Positions 26,094 through 34,757 of a stretch of 64,000 nucleotides of DNA are shown here, in pieces. Numbering within the stretch: the first letter of the stretch is position 1; each line of letters starts with the position of its first letter. The stretch spans positions 558,001 to 622,000 of the forward strand of contig NZ_CP026514.1 of NCBI RefSeq assembly GCF_002953935.1, in the 5' to 3' direction. The notes under the pieces are model-generated. The model searched no databases. It was not told the DNA's origin and saw only the letters and a program-made list of their open reading frames with translations. The DNA is from Arthrobacter sp. PGP41 (GTDB lineage: Bacteria > Actinomycetota > Actinomycetes > Actinomycetales > Micrococcaceae). Both the position numbers and the translations under genes were made by a program.

Positions 26094-26830
26094 GCGCTGG
26101 CTCCTGCGTTGTTGAGGAAAGCCAGGCTCTCGGCGATGCCCTGGAAAATGTCTCCGTCGTAGTCGTCGAATTCCACCACGCCTACCTCCAGGGCCTTTGC
26201 CGCGGCGATGACGTCCAGGACCGGCACCTTGCCCTTACCGGCCGGTTGCTGGGCCTTGGTATCCGCGGTCAGGGGGCCGTCCTTGATGTGGATCAGCTTT
26301 ACCCGGTCCCCGAGCCTGGCGAGGATGTCCACCGGATCCTGCCCGCCCACGGCCACCCAGTAGGTGTCCACTTCCAGGACCAGTTCCGGATCAAGCAGGT
26401 CGGCGAAGTATTCCAGGGCGGTCCGGCCTTCGATGATTGACTCCAGCTCCCACTGGTGGTTGTGGTAGCCAACCCGGATGCCGTACTCCGCGCCTTTCTT
26501 GGCGGCTTCGTTCAGCTTCCCCGCCGTGTCCCGGATGTCCTCTGCGGACTGCCAGCGGTCCGCCGGAATATAGGGCTCGATGACGGTGGTGATGCCCAGG
26601 TCCCTGGCCGCTGTGAAGATTTCGTCCTGGTCCTGACTGAGCAGCGGGGCATGGCCGGACGGCGCCGTCAGTCCGTTCTCTTTCAGGGCAGTGCCCAGTT
26701 CCTTCGCGGTGGTCACGAAATTGTAGGGCTCCACCTGGGTGAAGCCGATGTCCGCGACCCTGCGGATGGTTCCGGGGAGGTCCTCTTCCAACGGCCGCCG
26801 AAGAGTGTAAAGCTGAAGCGAGTAGTCCAT
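26090..26830 (-). CDS. Sugar phosphate isomerase/epimerase family TIM-barrel protein
   Basis: 246 residues, first gene of the leftward operon. Barrel landmarks are SLQLYTLRRPLEEDLPGTI, VEPYNFVTT, VGYHNHQWELES, LVLEVDTYWVAVGGQDP and KLIHIKDG, with E, D, H and the final acidic residue (VVEFDDYDGD) as likely metal ligands. It is smaller than the other barrel protein in the operon. Proteins of this size occur as 3-keto-glycoside processing enzymes or inosose-type isomerases. The ATG at 26830 with AAGGA upstream is preferred over a longer frame. Confidence 0.88.
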   Translation of the reverse strand: MDYSLQLYTLRRPLEEDLPGTIRRVADIGFTQVEPYNFVTTAKELGTALKENGLTAPSGHAPLLSQDQDEIFTAARDLGITTVIEPYIPADRWQSAEDIRDTAGKLNEAAKKGAEYGIRVGYHNHQWELESIIEGRTALEYFADLLDPELVLEVDTYWVAVGGQDPVDILARLGDRVKLIHIKDGPLTADTKAQQPAGKGKVPVLDVIAAAKALEVGVVEFDDYDGDIFQGIAESLAFLNNAGASA

Positions 26831-26893
26831 GGCCTGCCCATTCCTTGCTGCTCGTTGCTGCACGTGCCGCAGCACATGAGTTGGGTTTTTTAC

Positions 26894-26931
26894 AAATTAC
26901 GGCGACTTTTGGCGCAAGTCAATCAAAAGTC
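26894..26931 (-). promoter_or_regulatory. Promoter with overlapping inverted-repeat operator, leftward sugar operon
   Basis: On the minus strand TTGACT (26922-26917), a 17-base spacer and TAATTT (26899-26894) form a good sigma70-type promoter 64 bases ahead of the first gene. A perfect 8-bp inverted repeat, GACTTTTG (26904-26911) and CAAAAGTC (26924-26931) separated by 12 bases, covers the -35 and spacer. The divergent ROK regulator gene begins about 30 bases away, so it is the natural candidate to bind here and to regulate both sides. Confidence 0.6.
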
Positions 26932-26960
26932 AAGGATTACTCGAACCAAAGTATTTCCGA

Positions 26961-28199
26961 ATGTGCTATTCCTTAGGTATGGCGATCGTTCCGAGGCAAC
27001 AACCGCGTCTACAGCAGGAGGCCGGGCTGCTTTCGCGCACCGGTGACCTGTTCCAGCTGCTCCGTGACGGCAAGCCCCGCACGCGGTCCGAACTGGCGGA
27101 CCTGACCGGCCTTGCCCGGACCACTGTTGCCGCCCGGATCGATGCCCTCCTTGCCATGGGCTTGGTGGGTCCGGCCGGCGAAGCGGCCTCCTCCGGCGGG
27201 CGGCCGCCGTCGAAATTTGCGTTTAACGCGGGGGTCAGGCTGGTGCTCGCCGCCGACATAGGCGCAACCCACGCCTCGGTGGCGGTCACAGACCTGAATG
27301 CCACCATCCTTGCCAGGCACTCCGAAGCCATCGATATTGGGGAAGGGCCTGAGCCCGTCCTCAACCGCGTCATGGAAATAGGGCGCAAGCTGTTGGAAGA
27401 CGTTGGGCGCCGCGTCGGCGATCTTGCCGGAGTGGGCATAGGACTCCCCGGTCCTGTGGAACACAGCACGGGGCGCCCGGTGAAACCTCCCATCATGCCG
27501 GGCTGGGACGGGTTCGATGTGGCCGGATTCGTTGGCCGGCAGCTGGGCACGGTGGTGCTGGTGGACAACGACGTGAACATTATGGCGATCGGTGAGCGGT
27601 ACGCCCACTGGCAGGAATTCCAGAATGTGTTGCTGGTCAAAGTGGCCACGGGAATCGGCGCCGGCATCATCAGCAACGGCCAGATCCAGCGTGGCGCGGA
27701 TGGTACTTCCGGCGACCTGGGGCATGTCCGGGTCCCCGACGGCGAGGACGTGCTGTGCCGCTGCGGCAACAGCGGGTGCCTCGAGGCTTTGGCATCCGGA
27801 CCGGCCTTGGCCGGGAAGCTGCGTGCGGAAGGAATCGAGGCCACCACCAGTACAGACGTGGTGGAACTCGCGGCCAAGGGAAACGTCCAGGCCATCCATG
27901 CGCTGCGGCAGGCCGGACGGGATTTGGGGGAGGTCCTGGCATTTTGCGTGAACCTGCTCAACCCTTCCGTCATTGTGGTGGGCGGAAGCCTGGCCCGCGC
28001 CGGGGACCAGTTGCTGGCGGGGGTGCGCGAGGCTGTTTACCGCAGATCGCTGCCGCTGGCCACATCCCGGCTCCGCATTGAGCAGTCCAAAGCTCCGGCG
28101 GATGCCGCCATCCTTGGTGCCAGCCGGATGGTGATTGACCACGTCCTTTCGCCCGAGGCGGTGGAAACCGCAATCCGGACATCTGCCCCCGCCGAGTAG
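26961..28199 (+). CDS. ROK family transcriptional regulator
   Basis: 412-residue NagC/XylR-type repressor. The N-terminal winged HTH contains KPRTRSELADLTGLARTTVAARIDALLAMGLV. The ROK sugar-kinase-like domain has LAADIGATHASVAVTDL, GIGLPGPVEHSTG and VLVDNDVN. The zinc-binding CxCGxxGCLE element appears as CRCGNSGCLEAL, and the GxGxG-like phosphate loop as VATGIGAGIISNG. It lies between the two divergent sugar operons, so it most likely senses the imported sugar or an intermediate and represses both. The start may be ATG 26979 rather than 26961; neither has a strong ribosome site. Confidence 0.92.
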   Translation: MCYSLGMAIVPRQQPRLQQEAGLLSRTGDLFQLLRDGKPRTRSELADLTGLARTTVAARIDALLAMGLVGPAGEAASSGGRPPSKFAFNAGVRLVLAADIGATHASVAVTDLNATILARHSEAIDIGEGPEPVLNRVMEIGRKLLEDVGRRVGDLAGVGIGLPGPVEHSTGRPVKPPIMPGWDGFDVAGFVGRQLGTVVLVDNDVNIMAIGERYAHWQEFQNVLLVKVATGIGAGIISNGQIQRGADGTSGDLGHVRVPDGEDVLCRCGNSGCLEALASGPALAGKLRAEGIEATTSTDVVELAAKGNVQAIHALRQAGRDLGEVLAFCVNLLNPSVIVVGGSLARAGDQLLAGVREAVYRRSLPLATSRLRIEQSKAPADAAILGASRMVIDHVLSPEAVETAIRTSAPAE

Positions 28200-28290
28200 C
28201 CCCGCAATTCTGGGCCCGGCCGCGTGCACCCAAGCACGCAGGCCTCGTTCCGGCATGCCCTCGGGCGCCCGCAGGTACCCCGGGGGATCC

Positions 28291-28319
28291 AATCGGATAC
28301 TCAAAAATCCCATCCGATT
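28291..28319. promoter_or_regulatory. Perfect 8-bp inverted repeat upstream of the ABC importer operon
   Basis: AATCGGAT (28291-28298) and ATCCGATT (28312-28319), spaced by 13 bases, sit just upstream of the TTGACA hexamer at 28324. Position and symmetry suit a repressor or activator site. The half-sites differ from the GACTTTTG repeat ahead of the leftward operon, so a second regulator may be involved. Confidence 0.5.
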
Positions 28320-28323
28320 CTTG

Positions 28324-28352
28324 TTGACATGGATCACACTCCATGGAAATCT
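28324..28352 (+). promoter_or_regulatory. Candidate promoter with internal palindrome, ABC importer operon
   Basis: A perfect TTGACA -35 at 28324-28329 is followed after 17 bases by the weak AAATCT (28347-28352). The spacer contains CATGGA-N6-TCCATG (28328-28345), an inverted repeat placed where a repressor would block RNA polymerase. The first gene starts about 145 bases downstream. The -10 match is poor, so the exact promoter is uncertain. Confidence 0.4.
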
Positions 28353-28496
28353 GCTTACAGCGGCTCGCTTGCATACTTTTGACCTATGACGGTTGAAAGT
28401 GGCGGCTGACCGCTTCATCGTCCCGCTGTCCGGAAACCTGCGGCCGTCCATTATGGCCGTGGCACGGGCGGACCAGGCCACCCCGAAAGGAAACTC

Positions 28497-29798
28497 GTGA
28501 AGGCATCCATGCCAGCAAGACGCCGTCGTCTCGCCCAGAGTGTTGCAGCAACCGTAGTTGCCGGTGTCATGCTCGCCGGCTGCGGAAACCAGCCGGCGTC
28601 GGAACCATCGAAGGCCCCGGCCGCGGCCGCTGCCGATCCCAAGAGCGCAGAAGGCGCCAAGGGAAACATCCATTTGTGCGGCGGCAAAGACGCCAGCGGC
28701 ATCCACAAGAACACCACGGCTGCCTTCAACGCCGCCAACCCGGGCATGACGGCGAAGTACACGGAGATCGGTGCCACGACGGACGAATCCCGCACGCAGG
28801 CCGTCCAGCGCCTTGAAGGCAAGTCCACCGAGTGCGACATCTTCATGACGGACGTGATCTGGACGGCCGAGTTCGCCTCCCAGGGCTGGCTGCTTGACCA
28901 GACCGAACTGGTCGAAGGAATCAAGGACAACCTCATCACGTCCACGACGGAAACGGTGAAGTACGACGGCAAGTACTGGGCCGCACCCTTCTACACGAAC
29001 GCCGGCCTGATCTACTACCAGAAGGACAAGGTGGCCAAGCCGGAAACCTGGCAGCAGCTCTACAAAGAGGCAGCCAAGGCCCCAGGCAACGGGCTGGTCT
29101 ACCAAGGCAAGCAGTATGAGGGCCTGACGGTGAACTTCCTCGAACTCCTCTACAGCGCCGGCGGCGAGGTCCTGGATGCCAACGGCGAAGTGGCGGTGGA
29201 CAACGACACCACCCGCAAGGTCCTGAACTTCATGGCCGACGGCATCAAGAACGGTTCCGCGGACCGTGCCGTGCTGACCTACAACGAAGATCCCGCACGC
29301 CTGGCCTACGAGTCCGGCAACTTCGGATACCAGCGCAACTGGCCCCACGTCTATCGCCTCCTGAACGCCACCAACCTGGCAGGCACCTTCGGCGTGGCAC
29401 CGCTGCCCTCCTTTGACGGCTCCGCCAAGCCAAGCGGCGTCCTGGGCGGCTGGAACTTCGCCATCTCCGCCCACTCCACCAACCCGGGCGCAGCCGTGGC
29501 CTACATCAAGTTCGCCACCTCCCCGGAGTGGCAGAAGCACGTGGCCATGGACAACTCCCAGGCGCCGGTGAACGAGGCCGCCTACTCCGCCCCCGAAGTC
29601 CTGGCCAAGATGCCGTTCGCGAAGGAACTGCTCGACTCGGTCAAGGGTGCCAAGCCCAGGCCGGTCTCCCCGGTGTACCCGCAGATTTCCCAGGCCATCA
29701 ACAAGAACGTCTACGCGGTCCTGTCCGGCACAGCCACAGCGGATGACGCAACGAAGCAGATGGCTGAAGAGATCAAGACCGCCAAGGCGACCTTCTGA
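28497..29798 (+). CDS. Extracellular sugar-binding lipoprotein of ABC importer
   Basis: 433-residue family 1 solute-binding protein. The N-terminus has a basic stretch (MPARRRRLAQS), a hydrophobic core and a lipobox VMLAGCGNQP, so it should be a lipid-anchored receptor. Mature landmarks are DIFMTDVIWTAEFASQGWL, YWAAPFYTNAGLIYYQKD and GGWNFAISAHSTNPGAA, which match the disaccharide and oligosaccharide binders (ThuE, LpqY, MalE-like). The start is GTG at 28497 with GAAAGGAA upstream. It is the first gene of the rightward operon; both permeases follow, and no ATPase is encoded locally, so a shared MsiK-type ATPase is expected. Confidence 0.93.
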   Translation: MKASMPARRRRLAQSVAATVVAGVMLAGCGNQPASEPSKAPAAAAADPKSAEGAKGNIHLCGGKDASGIHKNTTAAFNAANPGMTAKYTEIGATTDESRTQAVQRLEGKSTECDIFMTDVIWTAEFASQGWLLDQTELVEGIKDNLITSTTETVKYDGKYWAAPFYTNAGLIYYQKDKVAKPETWQQLYKEAAKAPGNGLVYQGKQYEGLTVNFLELLYSAGGEVLDANGEVAVDNDTTRKVLNFMADGIKNGSADRAVLTYNEDPARLAYESGNFGYQRNWPHVYRLLNATNLAGTFGVAPLPSFDGSAKPSGVLGGWNFAISAHSTNPGAAVAYIKFATSPEWQKHVAMDNSQAPVNEAAYSAPEVLAKMPFAKELLDSVKGAKPRPVSPVYPQISQAINKNVYAVLSGTATADDATKQMAEEIKTAKATF

Positions 29799-29800
29799 CC

Positions 29801-30733
29801 ATGGCACCCCCTGTCCTGACTTCCGGTCGTGGCCGCGTGAGCGGCCACGACCGGGCAGAACGCCGCCTGGCCGTCAGGATGACGGCACCGTCCCTCATCC
29901 TGATGGCCCTGGTGGCCGCCGTGCCCATCGGCTACGCCCTGTGGCTCTCGCTGAACCAGTACAGCGTCCGCCAGGCCGGCCTGTCCCGCTTCGTCGGCCT
30001 CGATAACTACATCGCGGCATTGGCGAGCAAGGAATGGTGGGCGGCCTTCGGCCAGACCTTCCTCTTTGCCGGGCTCTCGGTGTCGCTGGAACTGGTGCTG
30101 GGAACGGCCATGGCCCTGCTGCTGAACCTTGCCTTCCGGGGCCGTGCGCTGCTCCGCACCATCGTGCTGCTGCCGTACGCGATCGTCACAGTGGTCAGCG
30201 CCATCACCTGGGAGACCATGTTCGAACCAAACCTGGGGCTGGTGACCACGGTCCTTTCCGCCCTGGGCCTGCCCGCCGGCGACATTGTCTGGCTGGGTGA
30301 ACCTGGCTACGCCATGGCCGTGGTTGTCCTGGCTGACGTCTGGAAGACCACTCCCTTCGCGGCGCTCATCATCCTGGCCGGCCTGCAGGTCATTCCGGAT
30401 GAGACCTACGAGGCGGCTGAACTGGACGGCGCCAGCAAATGGCAGACCTTCCGGGATGTCACCCTGCCCCTGCTGAAGCCCGCGATTGTCCTGGCGGCGA
30501 TCTTCCGCACTATGGATTCCCTGCGCGTCTTCGACCTGCCGTTCGTCCTGACCCGCGGCGCCAACGGCACCGAATCAATGTCGATGCTTGCCTACAAGGA
30601 GCTGCGGGAAAACCGACTGGTGGGTGAGGGCTCAGCGCTGTCCATTCTGACGTTCCTGACGGTCATGATGGTCTCCATGGTCTATATCCGCTTCGCAGGC
30701 AGCAACATCCGCGCCGTCGCCAAGGAGAACTGA
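29801..30733 (+). CDS. Sugar ABC transporter permease (MalF type)
   Basis: 310-residue inner-membrane permease with about six helices. The first is near residues 30-50 (LILMALVAAVPIGYALWLSL). The EAA loop that docks the ATPase is TYEAAELDGASKWQTFRDVTLPLLKPA. It begins two bases after the binding-protein stop and overlaps the next permease by one base. Together with that gene it forms the heterodimeric channel of a CUT1-type importer. Confidence 0.94.
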   Translation: MAPPVLTSGRGRVSGHDRAERRLAVRMTAPSLILMALVAAVPIGYALWLSLNQYSVRQAGLSRFVGLDNYIAALASKEWWAAFGQTFLFAGLSVSLELVLGTAMALLLNLAFRGRALLRTIVLLPYAIVTVVSAITWETMFEPNLGLVTTVLSALGLPAGDIVWLGEPGYAMAVVVLADVWKTTPFAALIILAGLQVIPDETYEAAELDGASKWQTFRDVTLPLLKPAIVLAAIFRTMDSLRVFDLPFVLTRGANGTESMSMLAYKELRENRLVGEGSALSILTFLTVMMVSMVYIRFAGSNIRAVAKEN

Positions 30734-31629
30734 TGGGTACGCTGCTTGCCGACCGTCCCGCCGATACACCGGCCCGGTCCAAGGCACCTCGCCAACGTTT
30801 GCGGGGGGAAGCCAAACTTCACCCGCTAACGTGGCTCTTCGTCCTGGCCGTCATGGCCTTCTCGCTGGTCCCGTTCTACTGGCTGGTCAACACTTCCCTC
30901 AAGAAAGGCGCCAGCCTGGGCAAGGGGGAACTGTTCCCCGCCGAACCCTCGCTGGATAACTACCTGACTGTCCTCCAGAACGCCGAATTCCTGCTGGCGC
31001 TACGGAACTCGGTGATTATCGCCGTCGTCACCACCACGCTGGCGCTGGTGTTCGCATCCTTTGCCGCTTACGCCCTGGCCCGGCTCAAGATGCGCCGGAA
31101 GGCGCTGATCCTGACGCTGATCCTGTCCGTGACCACATTTCCGGCGATCGCCATCGCGGCACCCATGTTCGCGATCTGGCGGGAAATCGGGCTGTACGAC
31201 ACCCTCCTGGGCCTCATTATCCCCAAGATGACCTTCGCTCTGCCGCTGGCCATTTACACCCTGACGTCCTTCTTCCGGGAGATCCCGCGGGAGCTGGAGG
31301 AATCCGCGTACATGGACGGCGCTTCCCCGTTCCAGGCTTTCCGAAAGGTGATCCTGCCGCTTGCGGTGCCGGGCCTGGCCACCACGGCCATCCTGGTGTT
31401 CATCTCCGTCTGGAACGAGTTCCTCCTGGCCGTCACGCTGACGACGTCGCCGGACGCGCGCCCGGTCCCGGTGGCCATTGCCTTCTTCAACGGCGCCAGC
31501 GAGTTCGACCAGCCCATGGGCACCATCAGCGCCGCGTCCGTCCTGATCACACTGCCCCTTGTCATCCTGGTCCTGGTCTGCCAAAAGAGGATTGTCTCGG
31601 GCATGACCGCCGGGGCCGTCAAGGGCTGA
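30733..31629 (+). CDS. Sugar ABC transporter permease (MalG type)
   Basis: 298 residues, second half of the CUT1 channel. The N-terminal helix is WLFVLAVMAFSLVPFYWLV. The EAA motif is ELEESAYMDGASPFQAFRKVILPLAVPG, and the C-terminal helix ends QKRIVSGMTAGAVKG, the standard MalG-type tail. Its ATG shares a base with the upstream stop (TGATG). The matching ATP-binding subunit is not in the window. Confidence 0.94.
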   Translation: MGTLLADRPADTPARSKAPRQRLRGEAKLHPLTWLFVLAVMAFSLVPFYWLVNTSLKKGASLGKGELFPAEPSLDNYLTVLQNAEFLLALRNSVIIAVVTTTLALVFASFAAYALARLKMRRKALILTLILSVTTFPAIAIAAPMFAIWREIGLYDTLLGLIIPKMTFALPLAIYTLTSFFREIPRELEESAYMDGASPFQAFRKVILPLAVPGLATTAILVFISVWNEFLLAVTLTTSPDARPVPVAIAFFNGASEFDQPMGTISAASVLITLPLVILVLVCQKRIVSGMTAGAVKG

Positions 31630-31676
31630 CTTCCCAACCCCATTTCCATCGCACGAAAAAAGAGAAGGATCTACCT

Positions 31677-32771
31677 GTGAGCAATCAGCAGCCGGAAACC
31701 CTGAAGGTGGGGGTGGTTGGCATCGGTTGGGCCGGCCAGCAGCACATCAAGGCCTACAAGGGCATTGAGGGTGTGGAACTCGTGGCGGTCGCCGCCATGG
31801 AGGCCGACCTCCTGGCCAGCCTGAAGGACGAGTATGCCATCCCGCACACGTTCGCCCGCTGGGAGGACCTGATCGAGTTGGAGGGGCTGGACGCCGTCAG
31901 CGTGGCCGTGCCCACCTTCCTGCACGCACCCATCGCCATCGCAGCCATGGAAACGGGGCTGCATGTCCTGAGCGAAAAGCCGCTGGCGCGCAACGGCGTC
32001 GAGGGCCAGGCCATGGTGGACGCGGCACGCAAGGCCGGCCGGGTGCTGGATGTTGCCTTCAACCACCGCCGTCGGGGCGACATCCAGAAGTTGAAGGGCA
32101 TCATGGACGCCGGTGAGCTGGGCCGCCCGTACTACGCCAAGGCTTCCTGGCTTCGACGCTCCGGCATCCCCATGCTGGGCAGCTGGTTCACCAACCCGGA
32201 ACTGGCCGGCGGCGGTCCGCTGGCCGATATCGGCGTCCATGTACTGGACTACTCGCTGCACCTGCTGGGCGAACCCAAGGTCCTGTCCGTTTCCGCCGCC
32301 ACCCACTCCGAGCTGGGCCCGCGTGGTTTGGGCGGGAACGCCCGCTACTCTGCGATGAAGTCCAGCCACAAGTTCGAGGTGGAGGATTTCGCCACCGCGT
32401 TCCTCCGGCTCGAAGGAGGCGGTACGCTGATCCTCGAGGCGGGATGGGCGGCTTACCGGGAAGAGACGGATCTCCTGGACTTCACCGTGTACGGGACGGA
32501 CGGAGGCGCCGAACTGCGCGCTGTAGGGGCTTCCATGGCACCGGTTGCGGACCTGAGGATCTTCAAGGAGAAGGACGGCGAAAACGCCGACTACGAGGTG
32601 GTGGCTGAGCCCGGCCGCGCCCACGACGCCGTCGTCGAGGACTTCGTCAACGCCGTCCGCGGCGGCCCGCAGGAGTGGGGCGCGCATGACGGCTCGGTGG
32701 CCCTCAGCCGGGCCCTGGTCCTGGACGCCTGCTACCGGTCCGCACTCGAACACCGGGAAGTTGCGCTCTGA
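31677..32771 (+). CDS. Gfo/Idh/MocA family oxidoreductase (ThuB-like)
   Basis: 364-residue NAD(P)-dependent dehydrogenase. The Rossmann start is [19 protein letters not shown], the catalytic motif [17 protein letters not shown], and the pocket motif [21 protein letters not shown] has the D-x3-H pair. The start is GTG with GAGAAGGA upstream. It lies directly after the sugar permeases and before a ThuA protein, the same order as thuA/thuB genes for trehalose, maltose and sucrose use in Sinorhizobium, where the disaccharide is oxidised at C3. That function is inferred from context. Confidence 0.9.
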   Translation: MSNQQPETLKVGVVGIGWAGQQHIKAYKGIEGVELVAVAAMEADLLASLKDEYAIPHTFARWEDLIELEGLDAVSVAVPTFLHAPIAIAAMETGLHVLSEKPLARNGVEGQAMVDAARKAGRVLDVAFNHRRRGDIQKLKGIMDAGELGRPYYAKASWLRRSGIPMLGSWFTNPELAGGGPLADIGVHVLDYSLHLLGEPKVLSVSAATHSELGPRGLGGNARYSAMKSSHKFEVEDFATAFLRLEGGGTLILEAGWAAYREETDLLDFTVYGTDGGAELRAVGASMAPVADLRIFKEKDGENADYEVVAEPGRAHDAVVEDFVNAVRGGPQEWGAHDGSVALSRALVLDACYRSALEHREVAL

Positions 32772-32772
32772 C

Positions 32773-33522
32773 ATGACGGACAAACTCAACATCCTGGTCT
32801 GGAACGAGGGCGTCCACGAGGCGCAGAATACGCCGGCCACCATGGCCGAAATGTATCCCGAAGGGATTCACGGTGCTATTGCCGGCGGCCTGCGCGGGCA
32901 TCTGACGGACTCCGTCATCCGCACGGCTACACTCGCCGATCCTGAGCACGGACTCAGCGAGGAAGAGCTGGCCTCCACGGACGTCCTGCTGTGGTGGGGA
33001 CACAAAGCCCACGCCGAGGTCAGCGACGAGGTCGTGGATCGGGTGCAGCGCCACGTCCTGGGCGGAATGGGCCTGCTGGTCCTCCACTCCGGCCACTTCG
33101 CCAAGATCTTCACCCGCCTCCTGGGCACCACGTGCTCGCTCAAGTGGCGCAACGACGGTGAACGCGAGACTGTGTGGACGGTCAAACCGTCCCACCCCAT
33201 CGCGCAGGGCGTTCCAAACCCGCTGATCATCCCCAAGCAGGAGATGTACGGCGAACTCTTTGACATCCCCGACCCGGATGACCTCATCTTCATCAGCTCC
33301 TTTGAAGGGGGTGAGGTGTTCCGCTCCGGCGTGACATTCACCCGCGGCAAGGGCCGGATCTTCTATTTCAGCCCCGGTGACCAGGACTACCCGGTTTACC
33401 ACCAGGCTGAGATCCAACAGGTGCTGGCCAACGGCGTCCGCTGGGCCGCCCAGCCGGATGTCTTCCGCGAGCAGCCCGGGGTGGCCAACGCCCGGCGCGG
33501 CTGGTACCTCGGGGACGCCTGA
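32773..33522 (+). CDS. ThuA domain protein
   Basis: 249-residue trehalose-utilisation (ThuA) family protein with a class I glutamine amidotransferase-like fold. It starts [20 protein letters not shown] and contains [43 protein letters not shown] and [20 protein letters not shown], the conserved blocks. The catalytic nucleophile elbow of true amidotransferases is replaced by LHSGH, as in other ThuA proteins. ThuA acts with ThuB on oxidised (3-keto) sugars. It begins one base after the dehydrogenase stop and closes the operon. Confidence 0.9.
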   Translation: MTDKLNILVWNEGVHEAQNTPATMAEMYPEGIHGAIAGGLRGHLTDSVIRTATLADPEHGLSEEELASTDVLLWWGHKAHAEVSDEVVDRVQRHVLGGMGLLVLHSGHFAKIFTRLLGTTCSLKWRNDGERETVWTVKPSHPIAQGVPNPLIIPKQEMYGELFDIPDPDDLIFISSFEGGEVFRSGVTFTRGKGRIFYFSPGDQDYPVYHQAEIQQVLANGVRWAAQPDVFREQPGVANARRGWYLGDA

Positions 33523-33656
33523 ACCGGCGGCGGAAGTCCCCACGGCTACCAAGGAAGTCCGACGGCGGGCGGGTCACCGCAGGGATGCGCGACGCGCCGT
33601 CGTCCGTCCTCCCGGTAGTTCAACCTGGCAATGGTTCCGCTGGGTGGGCAGCAGGG

Positions 33657-34616
33657 TCACGGCGTGATGGTCCGGACGGGCGAGCCCGCCAGCCAGGCCG
33701 TGACGTCCTCGAAAGCCCCGCCGTAGAACTGCCGGTAGCTTTCCCGCGTGACGTAGCCGAGATGCGGCGACAGCACGGTGTTGGGCGCCGCGAGGAGCGG
33801 GTGCCCGGCCTGCAGCGGTTCCTGGTCGAACACATCCAGCGCCGCCCCGCGGATCCAGCCTTCGGCGAGGGCCTTCAGCAGGGCGTCCTGGTTGACCAGG
33901 GGCCCCCGGGCGGTGTTCACCAGGACACCCTCGGGTCCCAGCAGCCGGAGTTCCGGCTCGCCCACGATGTTTTCCGAGCGTTCGGAGAGCCGCAGGTGAA
34001 GCGTGGCAACGTCCGCCAGGCGGAAGAGTTCCTGCTTGGACACCAAACGGGCACCGGCCTCCTCCGCTGCCGCCGCCGTCAGGTTCTGGCTCCAGGCCAG
34101 GACCTCCATCCCAAAGGCCTGCCCGTACGCCGCAATCCGTCGGCCAATCTTGCCAAGGCCCACGACGCCCAGGGTCTTGCCGGCCAGTTCGAAGCCGACC
34201 GTGGTCTGCCAGGAGCCTGCCCGCACGGAGTTCTCTTCGGCCGGCAGGTTCCTGGCGAGGGCCAGCAGCAGGGCCCACGTCAGTTCGGGGGCCGCGGCGG
34301 GCGAGCCCGGGGTGCCGCAAACGGTGATGCCCTGCTCGGCGGCGGCGGCCACATCAATGGAGGCATTCGCCATCCCGGTGGTCACCAGGAGCTGGAGGTT
34401 TGGAAGTTTTTCAAGCACCTCCCGCGGAAAGGCGGTGCGCTCGCGCATGGCCACCACCATGGTCACATCCGCGAGCGCGGACACCAGGGCCTCCGGGGAG
34501 GCGAAGGGTTCACGGAAGGTCATGGTGGCAACGTCCTCGGCTTCCAGGGCAGCCCAGTCGGCGAAACCGTGGGCCACGCCCTGGTAGTCGTCGAGGATGG
34601 CGAGGCGGTGCTTCAT
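33657..34616 (-). CDS. D-2-hydroxyacid dehydrogenase family protein
   Basis: An NAD(P)-dependent D-2-hydroxyacid dehydrogenase of 319 residues from ATG 34616, which follows AAGGACAATGCC. The nucleotide motif is LGVVGLGKIGRRIAAYG. Catalytic residues are the Arg in VNTARGPLVN, the Glu in ALDVFDQEPL and the His in LSPHLGYVTRE. It starts KHRLAILDDYQGVAHGFADW, as in a subgroup annotated as phosphoglycerate dehydrogenase-like. Substrate unknown; it converges with ThuA and is divergent from the MFS carrier. Confidence 0.9.
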   Translation of the reverse strand: MKHRLAILDDYQGVAHGFADWAALEAEDVATMTFREPFASPEALVSALADVTMVVAMRERTAFPREVLEKLPNLQLLVTTGMANASIDVAAAAEQGITVCGTPGSPAAAPELTWALLLALARNLPAEENSVRAGSWQTTVGFELAGKTLGVVGLGKIGRRIAAYGQAFGMEVLAWSQNLTAAAAEEAGARLVSKQELFRLADVATLHLRLSERSENIVGEPELRLLGPEGVLVNTARGPLVNQDALLKALAEGWIRGAALDVFDQEPLQAGHPLLAAPNTVLSPHLGYVTRESYRQFYGGAFEDVTAWLAGSPVRTITP

Positions 34617-34757
34617 GGCATTGTCCTTCGTCCCGGGTAACCTTGGCGTGATGTTCATCGTAAGGCAGCGGGTCCTGGCCTTTCCTCAAACCCCTGCCAC
34701 GTACGGCGTGATAGCAATGGGAGTGATGAAACCACCCCCAAACCGGTTCCTGGCCCC

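Noticed and set aside
27009..29807. Very long leftward open frame (about 930 codons) opposite the ROK and sugar-binding-protein genes
   Set aside because: It is the antisense of two well-supported genes and crosses their intergenic region. GC-rich codon bias keeps this frame open by chance; it has no ribosome site or recognisable domain.
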